DNA of 41,750 nt from Lingula anatina (Eukaryota > Brachiopoda > Lingulata > Lingulida > Lingulidae): the NCBI RefSeq assembly GCF_001039355.2, contig NW_019775898.1, forward strand, positions 125,563 through 167,312, in the 5' to 3' direction. The first letter of the stretch is position 1; the number at the start of each line of letters is the position of its first letter. Position numbers and translations under genes: made by a program. The notes under the pieces are model-generated. The model was not told where the DNA came from. It saw only the letters and a program-made list of their open reading frames with translations, and made no database searches. This document shows positions 29,544-41,213 of the stretch, in pieces.

Positions 29544-31150
29544 ATGAAGCGTGTAAATATTTATTCTATTTTCATTGGTTTTCTTTCGCTTTGTGGGCCA
29601 ACACTTATGTCTTTTATTTGTGTTTCATTAAAATAGTGTTTTCGCACCAAAGGAAAGACAACCAATGAACATAGATTAAAAAATATTTACACGTTTTATG
29701 GTAACGTATGTATCATTTTAACGCAACAAAGAAAAATGACCGACGTAATATACAGCGTCACACGCAGCAACAAAGTCGCGACAACAGAGAACAAACAATG
29801 AAAACAGAAAACAAAACCTTCACATTATTTGGTAGTGTATATATCGGTGACGTATGTATCATATAAACAATTTCAACAAGCGGTTTCAAGACAAGTAATC
29901 TTCACTTGCCCTGCTTTTCCTTCTTAATGTCATGTAGTATGCCGTAAGAATAAGGCGTTTCCTCACAAAACGGACAACAAACAATACAAAATAAAAGTAT
30001 TGATATTCTTATTCGTTTCACTTAATCGTATATAAATCATTTATTGTCTAATAACTCGCAACGAAAACACCCAAACACCGCATCAAATCCAAATCATTTT
30101 ATTTCGTTAACCATTGCTATCAGGTATTGCATGCCTGTCTGCGTCACAGAATGCGTACATACCACGCATTTACTGTACTTCACCCACTCTCAAACTATAA
30201 CCCTCTACCAACTTCTCATATCCAATACTTCTGCTATTTTGTTGAACACATTCAAATTTTAACCACATTTTTTCATCATCATTCAGTGCCCTGCTGTTCA
30301 GCGTTGGCGATCATGTCTCTCCAGACATCTTGGTCTCCACCTTTTATACAATTCAGTAAACCCTTTTAATGGTTGCATTCTTATCTGTATTACCGAATGC
30401 GTACATACCACGAATGAACTGTACATCAGAAACTATCACCTTCTCAGTCTTATTACTACTACCACTTCTTTGTTACCTACACCCTGCTTTCACCTTTTAC
30501 ACTGTTTAAACAACACTCATGAATACTACAAAACGTATACCCTTTTTCAATACATCAACTTATAGCAACTGGCTCCTCTTATACCTTCTCTTATAGACAT
30601 TACTTCTCTGACCTGCTTATAATCTCTTAGTATGCCATCGATACTATTTAAAATATTCTTTAATCACACATTTGCAATTTACTTCACCAGTCCGACGCAG
30701 ACGGCTGAAACAGTCTCAAATGAAAACTACTCGTCTTTTATACTAATGCACAATACTCAGTCTGCGCATCTCAGATTCCCCGCCCTGTGAATTCATTTCC
30801 TCACCTGACTCGCTTCTCTAACACATTTCCGTTGACTCGTTAAACGACAATAAATTTAATATGAAGGTGTTGTTTTTTGATTCCATTGATTGTTTTCTGT
30901 TGTCACGACTTTGTGAGTGGCTGTGACATTGTGTATGTGCGCACTGCGTTTTACGGCCCTCATTTCTTATTTGTTACGTAAATATGATACAAATAGGTTA
31001 CCAAATAACGTGAAGGTATTGTTTTCTGATTCCATTGTTTGTTCTCTGTTGTCGTGACTCTGTGGTTGCGTGCGACGTTGTATATGTGCGCACGCTTGTT
31101 TTTACGTCGCTTATTCTTCTTTGTTACGTTAAAATGATACATACGTTACC
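29544..31150 (+). repeat. Array unit 5 (1607 bp, mosaic)
   Basis: The arm up to about 29730 has the variants of units 1 and 2 (CGCACCAAAGG, CACGTTTTATGG, AACGCAACAAAG). From about 29738 it has those of unit 3 (ATGACCGACG, GGTAGTGTATATATCGG, CAAGCGGTTTC). Confidence 0.88.
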
Positions 31151-32761
31151 ATGAAGCGTGTAAATATTTATTCTATTTTCATTGGTTTTCTTTCGCTTTG
31201 TGGGCCAACACCTATGTCTTTTATTTGTGTTTCATTAAAATGGCGTTGGCGCACAAAAGGAAAGACAACCAATGAAAATAGATTAAAAATATTTACACGC
31301 TTTATGGTAACGTATGTATCATTTTAACGTAACAAAGAAAAATGAGCAACGTAATATACAGCGTCACACGCAGCAACAGAGTCGCGACAACAGAGAACAA
31401 ACAATGAAAACAGAAAACAAAACCTTCACATTATTTGGTAACGTATGTATCGGTGACGTATGTATCATATAAACAATTTCAACAAACGGTTTCAAGACAA
31501 GTAATCTTCTCTTGCCCTGCTTTTCCTTCTTAGTGTCATGTAGTATGCCGTAAGAATAAGGCGTTTCCTCACAAAACGGACAACAAACAATACAAAATAA
31601 AAGTATTTATATTCTTATTCGTTTCACTTAATCGTATATAAATCATTTATTGTCTTATAATTCGCAACGAAAACACCCAAACACCGCATCAAATCCCAAT
31701 CATTTTATTTCGTTAACCATTGCTATCAGGTGTTGCATGCCTGTCTGCGTCACAGAATGGGTACATACCACGCATTAACTGTACTTCACTCACTCTCAAA
31801 CTATAACCCTCTACCAACTTCTCATATCCAATACTTCTGCTATTTTGTTGAACACATTCAAATTTTAACCACATTTTATCATCATCATTCAGTGCCCTGC
31901 TGTTCAGCGTTGGCGATCAGTCTCTCCAGACATCTAGGTCTCCACCTTTTATACAATTCAGTGAACCCTTTTAATGGTTGCATTCTTATCTGTATTACCG
32001 AATGCGTACATACCACGAATGAACTGTACATCAGAAACTATCACCTTCTCAGTCTTATTACTACTACCACTTCTTTGTTACACCCCGCTTTCACCTTTTA
32101 CACTGTTTAAACAACACTCATGAATACTACAAAACGTATACCCTTTTTTAATACATCAACTTATAGCAACTGGCCCCTCTTATACCTTCTCTTATAAACA
32201 TTACTCCTCTGACCTGTTTATAATCTCTTTGTATGCCATCGATACTATTTAATATATTCTTTAATCACACATTTGCGATTTACTTCACCAGTCCGACGCA
32301 GACGGCTGAAACAGTCTCGAATGAAAACTACTCGTCTCGCTATACCTTTTATACTAATGCACAATACTCAATCTGCGCATCTCAGATTCCCCGCCCTGTG
32401 AATTCATTTCCTCACCTGACTCGCTTCTCTAACACATTTACGTTGACTCGTTAAACGACAATAAATTTAATATGAAGGTGTTGTTTTTTGATTCCATTGA
32501 TTGTTCTCTGTTGTCACGACTTTGTGAGAGGCTGTGACTTTGTGTATGTGCGCACTACGTTTTACGGCCCTCATTTCTTATTTGTTACGTAAATATGATA
32601 CAAATAGGTTACCAAATAACGTGAAGGTATTGTTTTCTGAATCCATTGTTTGTTCTCTGTTGTCGTGACTCTGTGGTTGCGTGCGACGTTGTATAAGTGC
32701 GCACGCTTGTTTTTACGTCGCTTATTCTTCTTTGTTATGTTAAAATGATACATACGTTACC
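31151..32761 (+). repeat. Array unit 6 (1611 bp, full form)
   Basis: Complete unit. A one-base deletion in GGCGATCAGTCTC near 31917 joins two reading frames into one of 126 codons, showing that the frames are not conserved for coding. Confidence 0.9.
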
Positions 32762-34376
32762 ATGAAGCGTGTAAATATTTATTCTATTTTCATTGGTTTT
32801 CTTTCGCTTTGTGGGCCAACACCTATGTATTTTATTTGTGTTTCATTAAAATGGTGTTGGCGCACAAAAGGAAAGACAACCAATGAAAATAAATTAAAAA
32901 ATATTTACACGCTTTATGGTAACGTATGTATCATTTTAACGTAACAAAGCAAAATAACCGACGTAATATACAGCGTCACACGCAGCAACAAAGTCGCGAC
33001 AACAGAGAACAAACAATGAAAACAGAAAACAAAACCTTCACATTATTTGGTAACGTATATATATCGGTGACGTATGTATCATATAAACAATTTCAACAAA
33101 CGGTTTCAAGACAAGTAATCTTCACTTGCCCTGCTTTTCCTTCTTAGTGTCATGTAGTATGCCGTAAGAATAAGGCGTTTCCTCACAAAACGGACAACAA
33201 ACAATACAAAATAAAAATATTGATATTTTTATTCGTTTCAATTAATCGTAAATAAATCATTTATTGTCTAATAACTCGCAACGAAAACACCCAAACACCG
33301 CATCAAATCCAAATCATTTTATTTCGTTAACCATTGCTATCAGGTGTTGCATGCCTGTCTGCGTCACAGAATGCGTACATACCACGCATTTACTGTACTT
33401 CACCCACTCTCAAACTATAACCCTTTACCCACTTCTCATATCCAATACTTCTGCTATTTTGTTGAACACATTCAAATTTTAACCACATTTTATCATCATC
33501 ATTCAGTGCCCTGCTGTTCAGCGTTGGCGATCATGTCTCTCCAGACATCTAGGTCTCCACCTTTTATACAATTCAATAAACCCTTTTAATGGTTGCATTC
33601 TTATCTGTATTACCGAATGCGTACATACCACAAATGAACTGTACATCAGTAACTATCACCTTCTCAGTCTTATCACTACTACCACTTCTTTGTTACACCC
33701 CGCTTTCACCTTTTACACTGTTGAAACAACACTCATGAATACTACAAAACGTATACCCTTTTTCAATACATCAACTTATAGCAACTGGCTCCTCTTATAC
33801 CTTCTCTTATAGACATTACTTCTCTGACCTGCTTATAATCTCTTAGTATGCCATCGATACTATTTAAAATATTCTTTAATCACACATTTGCAATTTACTT
33901 CACCAGTCCGACGCAGACGGCTGAAACAGTCTCGAATGAAAACTACTCGTCTCGCTATACCTTTTATACTAATGCACAATACTCAATCTGCGCATCTCAG
34001 ATTCCCCGCCCTCTGAATTCATTTCCTCACCTGACTCGCTTCTCTAACACATTTACGTTGACTCGTTAAACGACAATAAATTTAATATGAAGGTGTTGTT
34101 TTTTGATTCCATTGATTGTTCTCTGTTGTCACGACTTTGTGAGAAGCTGTGACTTTGTGTATGTGCGCACTACGTTTTACGGCCCTCATTTCTTATTTGT
34201 TACGTAAATATGATACAAATAGGTTACCAAATAACGTGAAGGTATTGTTTTCTGAATCCATTGTTTGTTCTCTGTTGTCGTGACTCTGTGGTTGCGTGCG
34301 ACGTTGTATAAGTGCGCACGCTTGTTTTTACGTCGCTTATTCTTCTTTGTTACGTTAAAATGATACATACGTTACC
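32762..34376 (+). repeat. Array unit 7 (1615 bp, full form)
   Basis: A good reference unit. Measured from GTGTTGG at 32854 to CCAACAC ending at 34437, it can be read as one 1584-bp element with inverted ends. Confidence 0.9.
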
Positions 34377-36071
34377 ATGAAGCGTGTAAATATTTATTCT
34401 ATTTTCATTGGTTTTCTTTCGCTTTGTGGGCCAACACCTATGTCTTTTATTTGTGTTTTCATTAAAATAGTGTTGGTGCACAAAAGGAAAGAAAACCAAT
34501 GAAAATAGATTTAAAAATATTTACACGCTTTATGGTAACGTATGTATCATTTTAACGTAACAAAGAGAAATGAGCGACATAATATACAGCGTCACACGCA
34601 GCAACAAAGTCGCGACAACAGAGAACAAACAATGAAAACAGAAAACAAAACCATCACATTATTTGGTAACGTATATATATCGGTGACGTATGTATCATAT
34701 AAACAATTTCAACAAACGGTTTTAAGACAAGTAATCTTCACTTGCCCTGCTTTTCCTTCTTAGTGTCATGTAGTATGCCGTAAGAATAAGGCGTTTGCTC
34801 ACAAAACGGTCAACAAACAATACAAAATAAGAGTAATGATATTTTTATTCGCTTCACTTTATCGTATATAAATCATTTATTGTCTAATAACTCGCAACGA
34901 AAACACCCAAACACAGCATCAAATCCAAATCATTTTATTTCGTTAACCATTGCTATCAGGTGTTGCATGCCTGTCTGCGTCACAGAATGCGTACATACCA
35001 CGCATTTACTGTACTTCACCCACTCTCAAACTATAACCCTCTACCAACTTCTCATATCCAATACTTCTGCTATTTTGTTGAACACATTCAAATTTTAACC
35101 ACATTTTATCATCATCATTCAGTGCCCTGCTGTTCAGCGTTGGCGATCATGTCTCTCCAGACATCTAGGTCTCCACCTTTTATACAATTCAGTAAACCCT
35201 TTTAATGGTTGCATTCTTATCTGTATTACCGAATGCGTACATACCACGAATGAACTGTACATCAGAAACTATCACCTTCTCAGTCTTATCACTACTACCA
35301 CTTCTTTGTTACCTACACCCCGCTTTCACCTTTTACACTGTTTAAACTACACTCACGAATACTACAAAACGTATACCCTTTTTCAATACATCAACTTATA
35401 GCAACTGGCCCCTCTTATACCTTCTCTTATAAACATTACTTCTCTGACCTGCTTATAATCTCTTCGTATGCCATCGATACTATTTTAAATATTCTTTAAT
35501 CACACATTTGCGATTTACTTCACCAGACCGACGCAGACGGCTGAAACAGTCTCGAATGAAAACTACTCGTCTCGCTATTCCTTTTATACTAATGCACAAT
35601 ACTCAATCTGCGCATCTCAAATTCCCCGCCATGTGAATTCATTTCCTCACCTCACTAGCTTCTTTAACACATTTACGTTGACTCGTTAAACGGCAATAAA
35701 TTTAATATGAAGGTGTTGTTTTTTGATTCCATTGATTGTTTTCTGTTGTCACGACTTTGTGAGTGGCTGTGACTTTGTGTATGTGCGCACTACGTTTTAC
35801 GGTCCTCATTTCTTATTCGTTACGTAAATATGATACAAAAACGTTACCAAATAACGTGAAGGTATTGTTTTCTGATTCCCTCATTTCTTATTTGTTACGT
35901 AAATATGATACATATACGTTACCAAATATCGTGAAGGTATTGTTTTCTGATTCCATTGTTTGTTCTCTGTTGTCGCGACTCTGTGGTTGCGTGCGACGTT
36001 GTATATGTGCGCACGCTTGTTTTTACGTCGCTTATTCTTCTTTGTTACGTTAAAATGATACATACGTTACC
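34377..36071 (+). repeat. Array unit 8 (1695 bp)
   Basis: A full unit with a local tandem duplication of about 79 bp in the left arm: the segment from TCATTTCTTATT to TTTTCTGATTCC occurs at about 35802-35879 and again from 35880. Confidence 0.9.
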
Positions 36072-37218
36072 ATGAAGCGTGTAAATATTTATTCTATTTT
36101 CCTTGGTTTTCTTTCGCTTTGTGGGCCAACACTTATGTCTTTTATTTGTGTTTCATTTTATTTCGTTAACCATTGCTATCAGGTGTTGCATGCCTGTCTG
36201 CGTCACAGAATGCGTACATACCACGCATTTACTGTACTTCACCCACTCTCAATCTATAACCCTCTACCAACTTCTCATATCCAATACTTCTGCTATTTTG
36301 TTGAACACATTCAAATTTTAACCACATTTCATCATCATCATTCAGTGCCCTGCTGTTCAGCGTTGGCGATCATGTCTCTCCAGACATCTAGGTCTCCACC
36401 TTTTATACAATTCAGTAAACCCTTTTAATGGTTGCATTCTTATCTGTATTACCGAATGCGTACATACCACGAATGAACTGTACATCAGAAACTATCACCT
36501 TCTCAGTCTTATCACTACTACCACTTCTTTGTTACCTACACCCCGCTTTCACCTTTTACACTGTTTAAACAACACTCATGAATACTACAAAACGTATACC
36601 CTTTTTCAATACATCAACTTATAGCAACTGGCTCCTTTTATACCTTCTCTTATAAACATTACTTCTCTGACCTGCTTATAATCTCTTTGTATGCCATCGA
36701 TACTATTTAAAATATTCTTTAATCACACATTTGCGATTTACTTCACCAGTCCGCCGCTGACGGCTGAAACAGTCTCGAATGAAAACTACTGGTCTCGCTA
36801 TACCTTTTATACTAATGCACAATACTCAATCTGCGCATCTCAGATTCCCCGCCCTGTGAATTCATTTCCTCACCTGATTGCTTCTCTGACACATTTACGT
36901 TGACTCGTTAAACGACAAGAAATTTAATATGAAGGTGTTGTTTTTTGATTCCATTGATTGTTTTCTGTTGTCACGACTTTGTGAGTGGCTGTGACTTTGT
37001 GTATGTGCGCACTACGTTTTACGGTCCTCATTTCTTATTTGTTACGTAAATATGATACAAAAACGTTACCAAATAACGTGAAGGTATTGTTTTCTGATTC
37101 CATTGTTTGTTCTCTGTTGTCGTGACTATGTGGTTGCGTGCGACGTTGTATATGTGCACACGCTTGTTTTTACGTCGCTTATTCTTCTTTGTAACGTTAA
37201 AATGATACATACGTTACC
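36072..37218 (+). repeat. Array unit 9 (1147 bp, right arm deleted)
   Basis: GTGTTTCATT near 36155 is joined directly to TTATTTCGTTAACC in the body, removing the whole right arm. TCATT is present at both ancestral break points, so a microhomology-mediated deletion is likely. Confidence 0.9.
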
Positions 37219-38647
37219 ATGAAGCGTGTAAATATTTATTCTATTTTCATTGGTTTTCTTTCGCTTTGTGTGCCAACACCTCTATCTTTTATTTGTGTTT
37301 CATTAAAATAATGTTGACGCACAAAAGAAAAGACAACCAATGAAAATAGAATAAAAAATATTTAAACGCTTTATGGTAACGTATGTATCATTTTAACGTA
37401 ACAAAGAAAAAATTTGCGACGTGCGCACATATACAACGTCGCACGCAACCACAGAGTCGCGACAACAGAAAACAAACAATGAAATCAGAAAACAAAACTT
37501 CATTGCTTGGGCACCAGTCAAGGTTATGGCCTCTTTGCAACCCCACAAACGAAATTTGTGCAAAATTGTTTGAAAATAATAACTTTTGCTGACTCGTCAC
37601 ATCATTATTTTTAGGATGATGAGTCTTATTTAATATTTAATGTTTAATTTTTATCCCTTAGGACATTTAATGCAGGCAACAATTTGCCACATTGTTATTA
37701 TTGTTAAAATTATTAGGATAGTGAGTTTATATAATAAAAGCGGCCTTGTTTGGCCAAATCACGAACACCCGATAGTCTTTGTTGCCTTCTCTTTTGTTAT
37801 GAACTGGACTATGCACGTTTGTGGTGCACTGGGATGGAGGAGACGTAAAAGTATTTACACGCCACATGGTTACTATTTTCATTGGTTGTCTTTCGTTTTG
37901 TGCGCCAACACTTATGTCTTAATGTTACATTAAAATAAAAGAAAACGAGACAAATAAAATTTCTTGCCTTCAACTATCTGTGAAAATTGTTCATATGATA
38001 CATACGTTACCTATATATACATGGCCAAATAATATGAAGGTGTTGTTTTCTGATTCCATTGATTGTTTTCTGTTGTCACGGCTTTGTTTGTGCGTGCGAC
38101 TTTGTATATGTGCGCACGTTTGTACGTTACCGATACATACGTTACCATGAAGCGTGTTAATAATTATTTATTCTATTTTCATTGGTTGTATTTCGTTTTG
38201 TGAGCCAACACTTATGTCTTCATGCTACATTAAAATGAAAAAAAAAAAAAAAAAAACGAGACAAAAAAGATTTCATGCCTTCAACTATCTGTGAAAATTG
38301 TTCATTTGATTCATACGTTACCGATATGTACGTGACTAAATAATATGTTGTGTTGTTTTCTGATTCCATTGATTGTTTTCTGTTATCACAATTTTGTGAG
38401 TGGGTGTGACTTTGTATATGTGCGCACTACGTTATACGGCCCTCATTCTCATTTGTTACGTAAATACTATACATATACGTTACCAAATAAAGTGAAGGTA
38501 TTATTTTTTGATTTCATTGTTTGTTCTCTGTTTTCTTGACTCTTTGGTTGCGTGCGACGTTGTATATGTGCGCACGCTTGTTTTCACGTCGCTTATTCTT
38601 CTTTGTAACGTTAAAGTGATACATACGTTACCGAAACATACGTTACC
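37219..38647 (+). repeat. Array unit 10 and degenerate anchor copy at 38147
   Basis: The right arm is present to about 37500. Unrelated sequence follows (37500-37848), then arm-like segments resembling the array's left edge at 37850-38030 and 38150-38345. An A-run lies at about 38238-38258. Confidence 0.8.
37500..37848 (+). other. Non-repeat island inside the array
   Basis: About 350 bp without match to the array units. There is no clear inverted end, exon or family motif. The open frame at 37640-37933 runs out into array sequence and is not convincing. Confidence 0.6.
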
Positions 38648-40022
38648 ATGAAGTGAGTAAATATTTATTCTATTCTCATTGGTTTTCTTTCGCTTTGTGG
38701 GCCAACACTTATGTCTTTTATTTGTGTTTCATTAAAAAGAGTGTTGGCGCACAAAAGAAAAGACAACCAATGAAAATAGAATAAAAATATTTACACGCTT
38801 TATGGTAACGTATGTATCATTTTAACGTAACAAAGAAAAATGAGCGACGTAATATACAGCGTCACACGCAGCAACAAAGTCGCGACAACAGAGAACAAAC
38901 AATGAAAACAGAAAACAAAACCTTTACATTATTTGGTAACGTATGTATCGGTGACGTATGTATCATATAAACAATTTCAACAAACGGTTTCAAGACAAGT
39001 AATCTTCTCTTGCCCTGCTTTTCCTTCTTAGTGTCATGTAGTATGCCGTAAGAATAAGGCGTTTGCTCACAAAACGGACAACAAACAATATAAAATAAAA
39101 GTATTTATATTCTTATTCGTTTCACTTAATCGTATATAAATCATTTATTGTCTAATAACTCGCAACGAAATCACCCAAACACCGCATCAAATCCCAATCG
39201 TTTTATTTCGTTAACCATTGCTATGATCTGTTGCATGCCTGTCTGCGTCACAGAATGGGTACATACCACGCATTAACTGTACTTCACCCACTCTCAAAGT
39301 ATAACCCTCTACCAACTTCTCATATCCAATACTTCTGCTATTTTGTTGAACACATTCAAATTTTAATCACATTTTATCATCATCATTCAGTGCCCTGCTG
39401 TTCAGCGTTGGCGATCATGTCTCTCCAGACATCTAGGTCTCCACCTTTTATACAATTCAGTAAACCCTTTTAATGGTTGCATTCTTATCTGTATTACCGA
39501 ATGCGTACATACCACGAATGAACTGTACATCAGAAACTATCACCTTCTCAGTCTTATCACTACTACCACTTCTTTGTTACACCCCGCTTTCACCTTTTAC
39601 ACTGTTTAAACAACACTCATGAATACTACAAAACGTATACCCTTTTTCAATACATCAACTTATAGCAACTGGTACCTCTTATACCTTCTCTTATAAACAT
39701 TACTTCTCTGACCTGCTTATAATCTCTTCGTATGCCATCGATTCTATTTAAAATATTCTTTAATCACACATTTGCGATTTACTTCACCAGTCCGTCTCAG
39801 ACGGCTGAAACAGTCTCGAATGAAAACTACTCGTCTCGCTGTTCCTTTTATACTAATGCACAATACTCAATCTGCGCATCTCAAATTCAACACCTATGTC
39901 TTTTATTTGTGTTTCATTAAAATAGTGTTGGCGCACAAAAGGAAAGACAACCAATGAAAATAGATTAAAAAATATTTACACGCTTTATGGTAACGTATGT
40001 ATCATTTTAACGTAACAAAGAA
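38648..40022 (+). repeat. Array unit 11 and truncated end of the array
   Basis: A full right arm and body. The C/T-rich block is then cut at ATCTCAAATTC near 39888 and joined to AACACCTATGTC, the spacer and right arm of a further copy, which stops at ACAAAGAA (40022). Confidence 0.88.
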
Positions 40023-40069
40023 CAAGGCAGCAAAGCTGTCAAATGTACAGACAGTAAACAGTAAATAAA

Positions 40070-40172
40070 GATGCAAAATAGGTCATATTGTCAATTTTGA
40101 TGCAATAATAAATAATGCTTATAATAGCACTGTCAGTCAACACTGAATTTTAATCATGCACAACAGGTAACA
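40070..40172 (+). repeat. Dispersed repeat, copy 1
   Basis: Shares ATGCAAAATAG, CAATTTTGATGCAATAATA, CAGTCAACA and CATGCACAACAGGTAACA-type words, in the same order, with 41117-41213. Confidence 0.7.
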
Positions 40173-40567
40173 TGGTCAATAACAGGAGCAAACCCAGGGA
40201 TATTTTCTGACAGCATTCCAAAGTATCTATGTTGATCCCTCCTCCATTTTGATGGTCTTCCAACAGAAAAAAATAGATACCAGTCAATATAAACTTAATA
40301 ACCTGACCTTCTTCCGGAAGACCCAGAAGATGGTCTCAATCCACCCCTTCAATAAGATTACAGCTTCAGGACCATGAGAGACCAAAGTCACATGATGAAA
40401 GTCTCAATATTTCAAAAATGATGATAGTGCATAAAATAATATTATATAATGTTTTATGTGGAAATACAGAAAATGTGCAGAGCCTCGAGTGGATGAGAGT
40501 TAAAAATGCAAGTATTTGAGAAAAAATTGTAAAGGAAAACATAACAAAACTAGAAAACCACCGAGAG

Positions 40568-40780
40568 TGCAGACCTCTGCCAAGGCAGCAATTGTTGATT
40601 ATTATTGATTATTGATTGATTATTGAGCCAGACCACCACTAAAAACCAATCATTATCCTCTTTGGCCCAATTCTGACAGTTCCTGAAAATGTCAGCAAAA
40701 TCGGTCCCTAACTTTTTGAGTTATGTTGATGACAGACAAACAGGGGTGAAAATATAACCTCCTTGGCAGAGCCTGAGGTA
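40568..40780 (+). mobile_element. Short dispersed element with TGCCAAGG/CCTTGGCA ends
   Basis: Begins GCAGACCTCTGCCAAGG and ends with the rough inverse CCTCCTTGGCAGAGCCTGAG. The interior has AAAATCGGTCC, AACTTTTTGAGTTAT and GACAGACAAACA, words that I know from a very widespread animal interspersed repeat. The family is not assigned here. Confidence 0.55.
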
Positions 40781-40827
40781 AATACAATTCCAATGAAGCT
40801 GCTATTCAAACTTTTAATCTTCGATTA

Positions 40828-40876
40828 TATATAAATATATATATATAATATATTATATACCGGTATATATATAATA
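40828..40876 (+). repeat. (AT)n-rich palindromic tract
   Basis: Alternating TA with a central CCGG (TATACCGGTATA), able to extrude as a cruciform. Confidence 0.8.
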
Positions 40877-41116
40877 ACCTGCATAATTATCACTGCTTCC
40901 TTATTATTAATCTAGCAGAGAGCTTCACTTTTGGGAGTTTACAAGGAAATATCAACAAGTGTGCTTTATGTAATCTCATTTAATGGTCTATCAATTAGGC
41001 AAATGACTTTATGACTCAGAAATTAGCTAAGTGATACCCAAGGGATATTAACAGACTGACCCTCTCAAAGGTCTTTCAGGCCCATAAGTCACATCTTAAG
41101 AAAAGCACAAAACAAT

Positions 41117-41213
41117 AATGCACAAAATAGGAGACTACCAATTCTGATGCAATAATACATTATGTTTTACTGCACAGTCAACATAAAATTTTAACTATGC
41201 ACAACAGGTAACA
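41117..41213 (+). repeat. Dispersed repeat, copy 2
   Basis: Diverged direct copy of 40070-40172. A shorter third piece (GTGCAAAAAG and TGTCAATTTTGATGTAA) lies near 41450-41500. Confidence 0.65.

Larger units (their letters stand above)
23811..40022 (+). repeat. 16-kb tandem array of about 1.6-kb units with long inverted arms
   Basis: All units face the same way. Taking the ATG of CCATGAAGC as anchor, copies occur at 24284, 25215, 26812, 28612, 29544, 31151, 32762, 34377, 36072, 37219, 38147 (degenerate) and 38648. A full unit holds: a right arm beginning GTGTTGG (about 285 bp), a body with CATGCCTGTCTGCG and GCCCTGCTGTTCAGCG, a C/T-rich block ending near GACTCGTTAAACGACAATAAA, then a left arm ending TTCGCTTTGTGGGCCAACAC. 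The right arm of each unit is the inverse of the left arm. The short open frames (60-81 codons) recur with the repeat; a one-base deletion in the copy near 31917 shifts the frame, so coding constraint is unlikely. Confidence 0.95.

Noticed and set aside
37640-37933. 97-codon frame in the non-repeat island
   Set aside because: It runs into array sequence, has no motif, and has no splice or promoter context.
24448-39957. Dozens of 60-126-codon open frames recurring through the array, such as those beginning MYHFNV or MSNNSQ
   Set aside because: They follow the DNA repeat, occur on both strands of the inverted arms, contain no family motif, and a one-base deletion near 31917 shifts frame without other effect. 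No sign of coding constraint.
23811-40022. CRISPR array or bacterial satellite system
   Set aside because: The unit is about 1.6 kb with no short repeat-spacer pattern, and the neighbouring genes are intron-containing animal genes.
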